DNA of 64,000 nucleotides, from assembly GCF_000955905.1 (NCBI RefSeq), contig NZ_CP011097.1, forward strand, positions 1,018,582 to 1,082,581, written 5' to 3'. The notes below the pieces were generated by a model. The model was not told the DNA's origin and made no database searches. It saw only the letters and a program-made list of their open reading frames with translations. The DNA comes from Candidatus Nitrosotenuis cloacae (GTDB lineage: Archaea; Thermoproteota; Nitrososphaeria; Nitrososphaerales; Nitrosopumilaceae). This document shows positions 26,154 to 34,369 of this stretch, in pieces. Every line of letters begins with the position of its first letter. The stretch's first letter is position 1. The translations under genes were made by a program, and so were the position numbers.

Positions 26154-26389
26154 CCGCACTGGATTGTTTCCAGGTTTGATGGACATTCCGCATTTAATGT
26201 CTGGATTTTCTCTGCCAAGGAAACACACGTTGAATAGTCCAGACTCTGCTCGTATTGTATTATTTCATCTATTATGGAGAATTGGCGGGCAGGGCACGAG
26301 TTGAAATTCTGAAACAAAATCAATGCGGATATGATAACTATTCCGCACATTACGGAGATTTTGTAGTAATTACTCCTTTGAAATATCAA
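26150..26389 (-). CDS. Small membrane-anchored Cys protein (79 aa)
   Basis: One N-terminal hydrophobic helix (ISVMCGIVIISALILFQNF) followed by a soluble domain with four Cys (FNSCPAR, DYSTCVSL, NAECPSN, IQCG), likely exported and disulfide-bonded. The start overlaps the 3' end of alba by 20 bases on the same strand, which indicates coupling. No known family. Confidence 0.6.
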   Translation of the reverse strand: MIFQRSNYYKISVMCGIVIISALILFQNFNSCPARQFSIIDEIIQYEQSLDYSTCVSLAEKIQTLNAECPSNLETIQCG

Positions 26390-26729
26390 TTTCTATTGTG
26401 GATACGTTTCGAGTCTTTCCGTCCTGAGATAGCAGTGAATCAGATGCAATTCTGACATCTTTGATGATGTATCCTACTGTATTCATTCGCTTGACTATCA
26501 TTTGGGACACATCGACTGCCTGCGTGATTCTCTGTCCACGCGCCTTTATGGTAACAAATGGTTGATTGGAAAGCTGAGTCAGAGTTGCGGTAACATAGGT
26601 CATGATTGGTTTTGTTCCAACAAATATCACATCGCGTAGCTTTTTTTCGCCTTCTTCGTCTGTGTGTTTTAGTTTTTGCGATTCTTCTAAAATTTCTTGT
26701 GCGTCTGTTGGCTTGTCGGATTCACTCAT
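26370..26729 (-). CDS. albA: Alba-family DNA/RNA-binding protein
   Basis: A 119-residue chromatin protein. After a 35-residue charged N-terminal extension comes the Alba fold: VIFVGTKPIMTYVTATLTQL, VTIKARGQRITQAVDVSQM, and RIASDSLLSQDGKTRNVSTI. Alba dimers coat DNA or RNA in archaea. With the H1-like peptide at 526 and SMC it forms part of the chromatin complement seen here. Confidence 0.92.
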   Translation of the reverse strand: MSESDKPTDAQEILEESQKLKHTDEEGEKKLRDVIFVGTKPIMTYVTATLTQLSNQPFVTIKARGQRITQAVDVSQMIVKRMNTVGYIIKDVRIASDSLLSQDGKTRNVSTIEIDISKE

Positions 26730-26758
26730 GATTTGTTTGACTTGGTTCCCTTTTGCTT

Positions 26759-27007
26759 TTATTTAATGCTTGATGTCTTTGAGAGATAATCTTCAATTAT
26801 TTTTTCAATCTCATCGGGATTCTTGCATTCCTTGACGGCATCGACTATTTCTTGTTCTTCTATTTCATAGCAGTTCAGAAATTGTTGCTCGTCTTTGTAT
26901 ACGAGCATGACTTTTTTGTTGTGATAGCAATAATACATTTTTTCTGGCTCCATTTCTTCTGCGATTATTTTGATTCCTTTTTCGTCTGGAATCAGAGGAT
27001 ATCCCAT
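26759..27007 (-). CDS. Hypothetical acidic protein (82 aa)
   Basis: Unrecognised soluble protein beginning MGYPLIPDEKGIKIIAEEM, with YYCYHNKKVMLVYKDEQQF in the middle and an acidic helical end (IEKIIEDYLSK). It lies 29 bases upstream of alba on the same strand, probably the same operon. Confidence 0.6.
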   Translation of the reverse strand: MGYPLIPDEKGIKIIAEEMEPEKMYYCYHNKKVMLVYKDEQQFLNCYEIEEQEIVDAVKECKNPDEIEKIIEDYLSKTSSIK

Positions 27008-27084
27008 GTTTGGTATGATAAAATTGTGTTATTTAGACTAAAGTCCCGATATTGTAATAAGGATTTTTTGCCTATCAAAAACCA

Positions 27085-28173
27085 TTGAGGATAATATTCC
27101 ATATCGATTTTGACTATTTTTTTGCCCAGTGTGAAGAGATTCGAAATCACACCCTAAAGACAAAGCCAGTATGCGTTTGCATATTCTCAGACAGAGGAGG
27201 CGATAGCGGAGCAATAGCTACTTCCAACTATATTGCAAGAAAATATGGTGTCAAATCTGGCATGCCAATAAAATTTGCCAAGGCACGACTCAAAGATATT
27301 CCAGAATCGGCGTTCTTGCCGGCAGACTTTCCATATTATTCCGAGATATCGCAAAAGGCAATGGAGATTATGAAAAACTACGCAGACATATTCGAGTATG
27401 TGGGAAGAGATGAGGCATACTTGGATGTCACAAAGAGAACAGAAGTCAAGTTTTCAAATGCCACACATTTGGCACAGCAGCTAAAAAACCAGATTCGTAC
27501 CGAGATAAAGATGACATGTACCGTTGGCATATCTGGCAACAAACTGGTATCAAAGATTGCATCCGGATTCAAAAAACCAGACGGGTTGACCGTGGTCGAG
27601 CCGGAAAATGTCGAGACATTTCTTGGCCAATTAAAGGTAGGCGATATTCCCGGAATAGGCAAGGTAACTGAGGAAAAGTTTGCAGAGATGAATCTCAGGA
27701 CAATTGCAGATCTTAGAAAACTAGACATTTTTACTCTGAACAAAATGTTTGGCAGAAAAATATCATCATACATGTACAATGCTGCCCGTGGAATTGATGA
27801 CGATCCAGTAGCCGAGCGCGCAGACACCATACAATATTCTAGAATCGTAACACTCAAGCAGGATTCCAAAGACTTTGGATTTTTATCAGAAGCAATTGAT
27901 GAGATTTGCTCTGACTTACACCAAACCATACTAAAGCACAAAAAAATGTTCAGAACAGTTACAATCCAGTTTGTCCAATCTGATCTTACCAACAAGACAA
28001 AATCAAAGACGCTCAGAAACCCCACTTCCAGTCTGGATGAACTAAAAAAAGCATCCATCATACTGCTCCAAGAAGCATTGGTTGATCAGACAAACAATGT
28101 TCGAAGGCTTGGCGTCAAGGTATCGGAATTATCAGACATGGAAGGACAAAGCTCGATTACGAACTTCTTTTAG
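27085..28173 (+). CDS. dinB: Y-family DNA polymerase IV (Dpo4/Dbh type)
   Basis: A 362-residue translesion polymerase. Catalytic Asp8 (HIDFDYFFAQ, with Tyr11 as steric gate), Asp109-Glu110 (VGRDEAYLDV), the helix-hairpin-helix GDIPGIGKVTEEKF, and a little-finger domain follow. The protein ends in GQSSITNFF, a PCNA-interacting (PIP) box. It bypasses DNA lesions with low fidelity. TTG start at 27085. It overlaps the convergent sortase gene by 4 bases. Confidence 0.94.
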   Translation: MRIIFHIDFDYFFAQCEEIRNHTLKTKPVCVCIFSDRGGDSGAIATSNYIARKYGVKSGMPIKFAKARLKDIPESAFLPADFPYYSEISQKAMEIMKNYADIFEYVGRDEAYLDVTKRTEVKFSNATHLAQQLKNQIRTEIKMTCTVGISGNKLVSKIASGFKKPDGLTVVEPENVETFLGQLKVGDIPGIGKVTEEKFAEMNLRTIADLRKLDIFTLNKMFGRKISSYMYNAARGIDDDPVAERADTIQYSRIVTLKQDSKDFGFLSEAIDEICSDLHQTILKHKKMFRTVTIQFVQSDLTNKTKSKTLRNPTSSLDELKKASIILLQEALVDQTNNVRRLGVKVSELSDMEGQSSITNFF

Positions 28174-29087
28174 GCAGACAATTTCTTGATGCGCCTAGTC
28201 TCTATTGCAGTTACTGCAAACAAGAACGCAAAGAGCCACGGCAAGAACATTATCTCGCCTGCGATTCCGTGAAATTCCTCAAATTCAACCGGATTTGTTG
28301 AGACCTTGAGCACAAACAGAGACAGCGAGAATATTCTAATCATGTTGACACCTATGGTTCCGGCAATACCTATTGCAAAGTACATTGCCTTGCGCCTTGG
28401 GGCAATGTTCATCTTTAGCAAAAATGCCATCATCACCAAGGAATAGATGATAACGCTGTGAACTCCAGCAGAAGGCCAAAACACTTGCAGTGCCATTGAA
28501 CCATGCTCACCTTTTAGGAACATCAGGTTGTTTCTGGCTATTGCGGTCCCAAGATCAAAGAAATTGATTATTCCAACATTTGCCTTGACAAAATATGGCA
28601 CAATGTATTGTAGAGGCCCTAGCGTATCATATGGGAAAAACGCATCCAAGGATAGTATGATGGCGCTTCCGCACAAAAAGATTGGACCAGCTGGTGCGAT
28701 TCTAATCCATCTTTTGCCAAATAGTATGGTTACGGCAGCAATCACAAAGGTTGCCATTACAACAAAGTCCCACATCCAAGTCCAGGAGTGAATCAGGTTT
28801 ACATTGTATGATTTTGCGCCTTCCTGGATGTATTCTCTTAATCCAAAGTCAAGCGATATCAAATAAGCAAAGACAGCTACAGCAAATGGAATCGTCATTA
28901 GAACTCTTTTTTGTGACACTATGGTTTTGATGCCAATTAATTCTGCTGCAACAAATGCCATTGCAAACAAAAATCCTCCCCTTCCTTGGTTCCAGCTCAG
29001 AGAAAACGAGTCAGGATAATAGGCAAGGGCAAACAGTACAGGACTGACTATAATTATAATGGCAAATGTAATGGAACGATTTTGCAA
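28170..29087 (-). CDS. Archaeosortase/exosortase-like membrane protein
   Basis: A 305-residue protein with about eight transmembrane helices. Three conserved sites line up with the exosortase/archaeosortase active site: WPSAGVHS with Ser206 where most family members have Cys, NMIRI with Arg251, and EFHGIAGE with His273. The family cleaves C-terminal sorting signals (PEFG-CTERM in Thaumarchaeota) from exported proteins. I recall that thaumarchaeal members carry Ser at the Cys site, but have not checked it. No PEFG-tailed substrate is visible in the window. It starts 35 bases after the tubulin-partner gene on the same strand. Confidence 0.75.
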   Translation of the reverse strand: MQNRSITFAIIIIVSPVLFALAYYPDSFSLSWNQGRGGFLFAMAFVAAELIGIKTIVSQKRVLMTIPFAVAVFAYLISLDFGLREYIQEGAKSYNVNLIHSWTWMWDFVVMATFVIAAVTILFGKRWIRIAPAGPIFLCGSAIILSLDAFFPYDTLGPLQYIVPYFVKANVGIINFFDLGTAIARNNLMFLKGEHGSMALQVFWPSAGVHSVIIYSLVMMAFLLKMNIAPRRKAMYFAIGIAGTIGVNMIRIFSLSLFVLKVSTNPVEFEEFHGIAGEIMFLPWLFAFLFAVTAIETRRIKKLSA

Positions 29088-29122
29088 CGCTTGGAGTTAT
29101 TCCAGTATGAATAAAAACTAAA

Positions 29123-29668
29123 TTATTTTTTCTTGATGGTGAGTGTTTTTTGAATTTCACTCATTGAACTGATGAATTTTTGTTTTGCCTCGTATTCATT
29201 TGTCACTTTGACTATTATTTCGGTTGATGATAGCAAGACATCCTTTACCACGAGTGGTGCAGATAGCCCCAGAATCTCTGACAGTAAATCAAACAGATTT
29301 GGGAATTTAGTTTGGTTCTTGTACTGGTATTGGACTCGACCATCCTTGAATGTTGGCTTTGGGTCCAATGGAATGACCAATTCAGGCGAGGTCATATCAT
29401 TGATGAATTTTGCAGTGTCGTTTTTGATTGATGTGGATAGTTCCTCGCGCTTTGCCTCTAAGTTTGCCTTGGTTGTTTCTAGTGTGGCTTGCTGATCATC
29501 ATATTGAGTTCCAATCATTTTTGCAAATGCAGATTCAGTTGGTTTTGTTAGCGGGATTTCGTGTAGCTTCATGTTTACGACTTTAAGTTCTTCTTCGAGT
29601 TGGACCAGATATTTGCGGTTTGCCTTAACTTGGCCGGCCAATTCTTCAAGATAGGCAAAATCAGACAT
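29123..29668 (-). CDS. Coiled-coil protein encoded directly after artubulin
   Basis: A 181-residue protein of unknown family. Residues 5-35 and 60-95 form charged heptad-like helices (YLEELAGQVKANRKYLVQL; ATLETTKANLEAKREEL), and residues 100-181 form a beta/alpha domain containing DPKPTFKDGRVQYQYKNQTK and ending in a basic TIKKK. No signal peptide or membrane helix. The start codon lies 5 bases after the artubulin stop, so the two proteins are surely co-expressed and may interact, for example as regulator, cap or linker of filaments (inference). Confidence 0.75.
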   Translation of the reverse strand: MSDFAYLEELAGQVKANRKYLVQLEEELKVVNMKLHEIPLTKPTESAFAKMIGTQYDDQQATLETTKANLEAKREELSTSIKNDTAKFINDMTSPELVIPLDPKPTFKDGRVQYQYKNQTKFPNLFDLLSEILGLSAPLVVKDVLLSSTEIIVKVTNEYEAKQKFISSMSEIQKTLTIKKK

Positions 29669-29673
29669 GGTTT

Positions 29674-31065
29674 CTAACTAAACTGGTGCACTACATCCAT
29701 GAGTGACTGCTTGAAATCTTCAGTTGTAAGGCCCCATCTGCCATACTCATCTTTGTATCCATCCCAGGCCTCTTCTGCCTCTCTTGCAATCTCCAATATC
29801 TTGGGGCCTACCGCCTTGGTATTGACCAGTATGGTGATGTTTGCCTGCTCTTTGTCCATGATTGGGATCTTGATGAATATCATTCTGGAATCCTCAATGT
29901 TGAATCGCTCTTTGATCAATCTCTTTAGAATCTCTCGCTCTTTGATGTCAAATTCTCCCTTTACCTTTACTAGTGCACAGCAAGAGTCCTTTGGTCCGCC
30001 GTGGTTTCTAATGTCGGTCTCATCAATATCAAACAGTATTGCGTCCTGCTTTTTGTTGATATTATCAATGATACTATCCATGGTGTTGTGCTTGTTGCCA
30101 GATAAGGTGTTGAGATTCCACTGGTCCTCATCAGGTAGGATTGGTATGACCCATGGGATTGCAAACTTGGGACGCTTGGTTGCAAGCCATGTCCTATAGT
30201 TTGACATGTCCCATTCTGTTTCTCTTGCAAATGATGATATGAACATGGAAATTGCGTTTGCTGCAATCAGATTCATTCCCTTGTAGTCCTTCCATCCGAC
30301 TTCGTGCTCTTTTGGTAGATCATCAATGATGGATGGAATCTTTTCTACTCGTTTTTCGTACTTGTGCGCAACCTCTCGTAGTCTTTTGTTTGCAAACAAA
30401 ATAGAGCAATCAGAATACTTGATTTGGTATTCCAAATTCATCACAATGTTGATGGCAGCTGCTTCTAGGATTACTGGATCCCATCCAAATTCCGGCAACA
30501 GTCCCAGTGTGGCAATTGTTGCGTGTTCTTTGGTGTTGCTTTTGATAAATTCAATAAAAGAGCAGGCAAATGAGCTTCCAGTTCCACCACCCATCGCAAA
30601 TGGCACCGTATAACCTCGGACCGGCTCTGGAGATAATGCGGATAGTTGCTTTGCAAAGTCCCACTTTTGGGTCACCTCGTTTTTGAATCTGGAGCGTCCT
30701 TCTGCCCAGTTTCTTGCAGCACCCCCAGCGCCATGAATTACATGCTTGTCTCGCAGAGCGAACAAGTCAGGATATGATTGTAAGATTAGATTTGCGGCCC
30801 TTGGGTCCAAATCAACTAGCAATGCTCTTGGAATTAGTGGTGTTTCTCCACCAGTATATGCGCCTGGGAATCTCAGAATTGTACTGCCATATCGCTTTAG
30901 AATTCTAGACTCGTCTTTTGTGTCCTTTAGAACCGGCTTTAGTGGGTCTGCGCCAACATCAAGCAGTAACCTACGGTAGGATTCTGCTCCAAGACCTATT
31001 CCACAGTGACCAAAACAGGTCATTAGTACTGGTGCTGGTGGTAATGGAGCGTTAGGTTGCGACAT
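29674..31065 (-). CDS. Artubulin: archaeal tubulin homologue
   Basis: A 463-residue tubulin-superfamily GTPase that is closer to tubulin than FtsZ. Matching sites: FGHCGIGLG (18-26; tubulin GQCGNQIG), PRALLVDLDP (79-88; tubulin PRAVLVDLEP), GAGGAARNWAEG (112-123; tubulin GAGNNWAKG), the G-box GGGTGSS (159-165), and guanine-contact Asn226 and Asn265. Length matches tubulin (about 450), not FtsZ (about 350-400), and the acidic-helical C-terminus follows tubulin helices H11-H12. The T7 loop (ETEWDMSNYR, 282-291) lacks the GxLN...D pattern, so filament GTP hydrolysis may differ. Such artubulins were reported from Nitrosoarchaeum. The first 12 residues are Pro-rich. Confidence 0.92.
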   Translation of the reverse strand: MSQPNAPLPPAPVLMTCFGHCGIGLGAESYRRLLLDVGADPLKPVLKDTKDESRILKRYGSTILRFPGAYTGGETPLIPRALLVDLDPRAANLILQSYPDLFALRDKHVIHGAGGAARNWAEGRSRFKNEVTQKWDFAKQLSALSPEPVRGYTVPFAMGGGTGSSFACSFIEFIKSNTKEHATIATLGLLPEFGWDPVILEAAAINIVMNLEYQIKYSDCSILFANKRLREVAHKYEKRVEKIPSIIDDLPKEHEVGWKDYKGMNLIAANAISMFISSFARETEWDMSNYRTWLATKRPKFAIPWVIPILPDEDQWNLNTLSGNKHNTMDSIIDNINKKQDAILFDIDETDIRNHGGPKDSCCALVKVKGEFDIKEREILKRLIKERFNIEDSRMIFIKIPIMDKEQANITILVNTKAVGPKILEIAREAEEAWDGYKDEYGRWGLTTEDFKQSLMDVVHQFS

Positions 31066-31216
31066 GCCTAGATGTGTTTCCCTTGGAGTTTAACTTGGCT
31101 GACTAAACAAAATCGAGTGACTGCTTGATCGTTGTAGACATGCTTCATGAGAATGACATCGCCTGAATGAATTTAACCATTAAGTAGGAATTATCTGTAG
31201 TATACGAAGTGTAGAA

Positions 31217-32443
31217 TCAGAAATAATCCGTGATGGTTTTTTGCTTTAGCATTTTTAGAATTGTTCCCTTTGAGAGCCACTCATTTTTGCTAATGCTCAT
31301 CTGTTTGCATGCCAGATTGATTCCTTGGTCTAATGAATCTACCAGAATTGGTATTTTGTTCATTGCCGCTCGAATTGCCTCCCTTACCTGCCACACCCCG
31401 ACTGGTACCGCATAGTCTGGCCTGATCTCCCTTAGAATCAAGACACCAGCTTGTTTCTTTTTTCTTGCCAAATATTCTGCAACTCCAAGCTTTGCCGCAT
31501 AGTACGCACCTGCAATGCTTGGATAGTGATCAATTCCGTTTGCGTCCTCGGCATCGGCTCCAAATCCTATCTCTCCCTTGTCTGTGTGCCAGGCTTCCTC
31601 CATCTCAAATATCCAGCGATGTGGAAACAACAAAACAGAGAATAGATTCCCCAGATGTTCGTGCGTAAAAACAAGAATCGAGTCCAGCTCTGAATAGTCC
31701 AGAATCTCTGAGACCAGATTATTTGATATAATATCATCTGTTGCGGTTATGCTCCATCGTGTCGGCACTAGCTTGCGCTGCTTGCCAAACATTCCAATGG
31801 AAAAGCATTTTTGGATTTTTGATATCTCTATTCCGGAATTGTACAGTTGTAGTACGGCATCCTCTGCTTTGAGGTCCGTATCATAGTATGTTTTCTCTAT
31901 TGGTTTGGATGTCGACATGCCAGAAAACTTGGCGGATTTTATCTCGCCTATTGGGCCAAACGGTGCAGATTCACCATCAATTGACGTGATTGGTGCAGTA
32001 TTTTTGTAGAATATGATATCTGAATCTGGTGTGTTTTGTGACATTGCCAACTCTTGTAGGTTTTCTATGTATCGCCCCTGTGGATTATTGACAGAAACAC
32101 TTTGAGTTCCACGAACCAATTTTAATCTGAAATTTACAATCTCCTCCAATGATTTGCCAAGCCATTTTTCTGGAGCATCCAATAAGCTTGTATCGCCATG
32201 GATTGGTGGCACCATTGGTCCGACTCCAACCTTTGGATAACCAAACGAGCCAACAAACACAGACGGTGGACTAGAGCCTGAAATAGAATTTGATGAGAAC
32301 AGATTGCCATATTTTGAGAGGTATTCATTCCAGTGTTTTTCCATGGATTTGCGAATTTCTGCAGCAGTTGACTCCATGGAATGATTCTGGGTTTTATCAT
32401 ATTTAGCGTCACTTGTTGATCGAGTGCTACGCAAAAATGACAT
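31217..32443 (-). CDS. nreA: Nre-family DNA repair protein
   Basis: A 408-residue archaeal Nre protein, linked to repair of DNA damage. Recognised segments are PPSVFVGSFGYPKVGVGPM, the PTRWSITATDD strand, FEMEEAWH, and REIRPDYAVPVGVWQVREA; it ends in QKTITDYF, a PCNA-interacting box like that of the Pol IV at 27085-28173. The N-terminal zinc site present in some family members is missing. An ATG at 32377 (MESTAAEIRK) is an alternative start that would leave more room for the divergent gene's promoter. A 151-base gap separates it from artubulin on the same strand. Confidence 0.88.
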   Translation of the reverse strand: MSFLRSTRSTSDAKYDKTQNHSMESTAAEIRKSMEKHWNEYLSKYGNLFSSNSISGSSPPSVFVGSFGYPKVGVGPMVPPIHGDTSLLDAPEKWLGKSLEEIVNFRLKLVRGTQSVSVNNPQGRYIENLQELAMSQNTPDSDIIFYKNTAPITSIDGESAPFGPIGEIKSAKFSGMSTSKPIEKTYYDTDLKAEDAVLQLYNSGIEISKIQKCFSIGMFGKQRKLVPTRWSITATDDIISNNLVSEILDYSELDSILVFTHEHLGNLFSVLLFPHRWIFEMEEAWHTDKGEIGFGADAEDANGIDHYPSIAGAYYAAKLGVAEYLARKKKQAGVLILREIRPDYAVPVGVWQVREAIRAAMNKIPILVDSLDQGINLACKQMSISKNEWLSKGTILKMLKQKTITDYF

Positions 32444-32469
32444 ATTATGGAATCAAGCAACAAAGTCAG

Positions 32470-33381
32470 ATGCGAATAATATCATTCCTTCCAAGCGCAA
32501 CAGAACTCGTCTTTGAGCTTGGTGCGGAAGAGAATCTGGTCGGTGTCACTCATGAATGCATTTACCCAGAACAGGCAAAACAGAAACCAAGAATCATCAA
32601 TTCGGTTTTTGATCCAGAGACAATGTCCTCACTGCAAATAGATGAAAAAATAACCGAGCTTGCAAGGACTGGACAACCAATTTTTCTAGTGCATGAAGAA
32701 AATATCAAAAAAGGGCGGCCAGACTTGATAATAGCACAGGGAACGTGCGCTGTTTGCTCTGCATATACCAATGAGGTAAACCGAGCACTAGAGATTTTAG
32801 AAAAAAGACCGCAAGTTGAAGTGCTAGACCCTCACAACATTGATGATGTTTTGTCCAGCGTTATGATAATTGCAAAAAGAATCGGAAAGGAAGCTCAAGG
32901 TGAAAAACTAGTTGAATCATTGCAAAAAAGAATCAACCACATAAAGACTGTAAATTACCAAAGTAGGCCAAAGATATTATGCATAGAATGGGTTGAGCCA
33001 TTTTTCACATCAGGTCATTGGGTTCCACAAATGGTAGAGATTGCCGGCGGCCAAAATCTAGTCAGTGCCATTGGTGAGCACTCTAGAAAAATGACAATTG
33101 ACGAGGTCATACTAGCAGATCCAGATATCATAATCATGATGCCATGTGGATTTGACACAAAGCGAACCATCACAGAATGCACACAGTCATTATCATCAAA
33201 CCCAAAATGGCAAAATCTGCGAGCGGTAAGAACCCACAATACATACGCAGTCGATGCCAACTCGTATTTTTCCAAGCCAAGCATTCGAACTATCACAGGA
33301 ATAGAGATTCTGGCAAAGATAATCCATCCAGAATGGTTTGCAACACTAAAGACACCAGATGGGGCATTTACAAAAATCTAG
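32470..33381 (+). CDS. BtuF-like corrinoid-binding protein without signal peptide
   Basis: The ATG at 32470 gives 303 residues beginning MRIISFLPSATELVFELG, the usual start of a periplasmic-binding fold of the cobalamin/iron-siderophore class. Other segments are VGVTHECIYP, FTSGHWVPQMVEIAGG and VDANSYFSKPS. No signal peptide or lipobox is present, so it is probably cytoplasmic, a form often annotated cobalamin-binding protein; corrinoid salvage or delivery is a plausible role in these cobalamin-producing archaea. It diverges from nreA with a 26-base gap. Confidence 0.82.
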   Translation: MRIISFLPSATELVFELGAEENLVGVTHECIYPEQAKQKPRIINSVFDPETMSSLQIDEKITELARTGQPIFLVHEENIKKGRPDLIIAQGTCAVCSAYTNEVNRALEILEKRPQVEVLDPHNIDDVLSSVMIIAKRIGKEAQGEKLVESLQKRINHIKTVNYQSRPKILCIEWVEPFFTSGHWVPQMVEIAGGQNLVSAIGEHSRKMTIDEVILADPDIIIMMPCGFDTKRTITECTQSLSSNPKWQNLRAVRTHNTYAVDANSYFSKPSIRTITGIEILAKIIHPEWFATLKTPDGAFTKI

Positions 33382-33458
33382 TCCCACTCAAAATCATCGG
33401 ACTCGTCTGAATCCAGCGTCTTTTTTGCAGGCCTTGTCGGCACAAACATTACCGTCAT
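33378..33458 (-). CDS. Possible 26-residue micro-protein
   Basis: ATG at 33458 opens a 26-codon frame with a basic middle (PTRPAKKT) and acidic end (DSDESDDFEWD). Its stop overlaps the stop of the gene above, as in many convergent pairs here. Only composition and position support it; it could be chance. Confidence 0.3.
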   Translation of the reverse strand: MTVMFVPTRPAKKTLDSDESDDFEWD

Positions 33459-33682
33459 GATTGTATGATTCCAAGCCGGATAATAGCAAATCCGGAGCAA
33501 AAAAATTCACTTGCAGTATGATTTTGTTTTCAAAATTATGGTATGATATTAACTCGAGGTTTGTGCAAATACAACACACAGCATCTGATATCATGCAGGT
33601 GCTATACCATACTAAGAAAGGCCTGAATCAATCTCCCTTTGGTCCTATCTCGTGGCTTCCTGTCTTCTAGGTTCAGGCAGTT
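33459..33682. other. Intergenic region with two inverted repeats
   Basis: CCGGAT (33476-33481) and ATCCGG (33490-33495) form one hairpin with an 8-base loop, followed by an A-rich run. GCCTGAA (33621-33627) and TTCAGGC (33672-33678) enclose 44 bases and could close a larger RNA structure or terminate the minus-strand gene ending at 33683. No protein-coding frame is convincing. Confidence 0.35.
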
Positions 33683-34159
33683 CTACTTTCTTATCTTACA
33701 CTCAGTGTTGAGTGATTTTGTGGTGGTGTAATACGCATAGCCAAGTATGCCAAGTGATACTATTCTCAATGGAATCTCGTATGCAGTCAAAAATGCCGTT
33801 GCCGTTCCGCCAACCGTTCCAAAGGTCGAAATTATTGAAAATCCTACAGGTCCACAACTGCATGCACCAGCAGATGCTCCAATCATCGAGCCCAAAAATC
33901 CGCCGCTGACTTTTTTTGCCTTTCTTATGGCCTTTAGCAAATAGACATTCATTGGTATGACCAACCCAGACAATGCCGACACTGCAACAATCAAAACAAA
34001 TCCCAGTATTCGATCGTCTGGCACATAGAAGACAAAATACGGCTCAAAGAACACAAACTCGGATAGTGTAGAGATCATCATGAACAATACAACAAACACT
34101 GCACATGCAATTCCAATGTATGAATAATTTGAGAATACCAGTCCGATAGTGCTTGCCAA
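33683..34159 (-). CDS. Four-helix membrane protein of unknown function
   Basis: A 158-residue integral membrane protein with four hydrophobic helices and a small-residue motif with two Cys (IGASAGACSCGPVGFSIIST) in the third. TTG start at 34159. Sits 42 bases downstream of a 29-residue CxxC peptide gene on the same strand. The Cys pair in a glycine-rich helix suggests metal or redox contact, but no function can be assigned. Confidence 0.65.
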   Translation of the reverse strand: MASTIGLVFSNYSYIGIACAVFVVLFMMISTLSEFVFFEPYFVFYVPDDRILGFVLIVAVSALSGLVIPMNVYLLKAIRKAKKVSGGFLGSMIGASAGACSCGPVGFSIISTFGTVGGTATAFLTAYEIPLRIVSLGILGYAYYTTTKSLNTECKIRK

Positions 34160-34201
34160 TTCTTGCTATCCCTTAAAACGAGTTAAAAAGATTGTTCTAG
34201 A

Positions 34202-34291
34202 TTATTTTCTCTTGAAGAGTTTTGCAATCATTTTTGGAATAGAGTCAAGCGGACACGATTCGCATGAGACCTTGTCGGATTTTTCTTCCAT
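34202..34291 (-). CDS. 29-residue CxxC micro-protein
   Basis: ATG at 34291 begins a 29-codon frame: acidic start, VSCESCPLDSIP with a CxxC pair, and a basic amphipathic end (MIAKLFKRK). A good TATA box (CTTATATCG on the minus strand, 34312-34320) lies about 25 bases upstream, as expected for a leaderless transcript, and it heads the small operon with the four-helix membrane protein, which also has a close Cys pair. Confidence 0.5.
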   Translation of the reverse strand: MEEKSDKVSCESCPLDSIPKMIAKLFKRK

Positions 34292-34369
34292 TGTATGATT
34301 ACACCACCATACGATATAAGAAATTCTCAGAAAAAGACAATCCTAAATATCAAATCTCATAAACCGAGT

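Noticed and set aside
29674-31065. Interpretation as FtsZ or CetZ
   Set aside because: Length, PRALLVDLDP, NWAEG and the guanine-contact Asn positions match tubulin more closely than FtsZ-type proteins.
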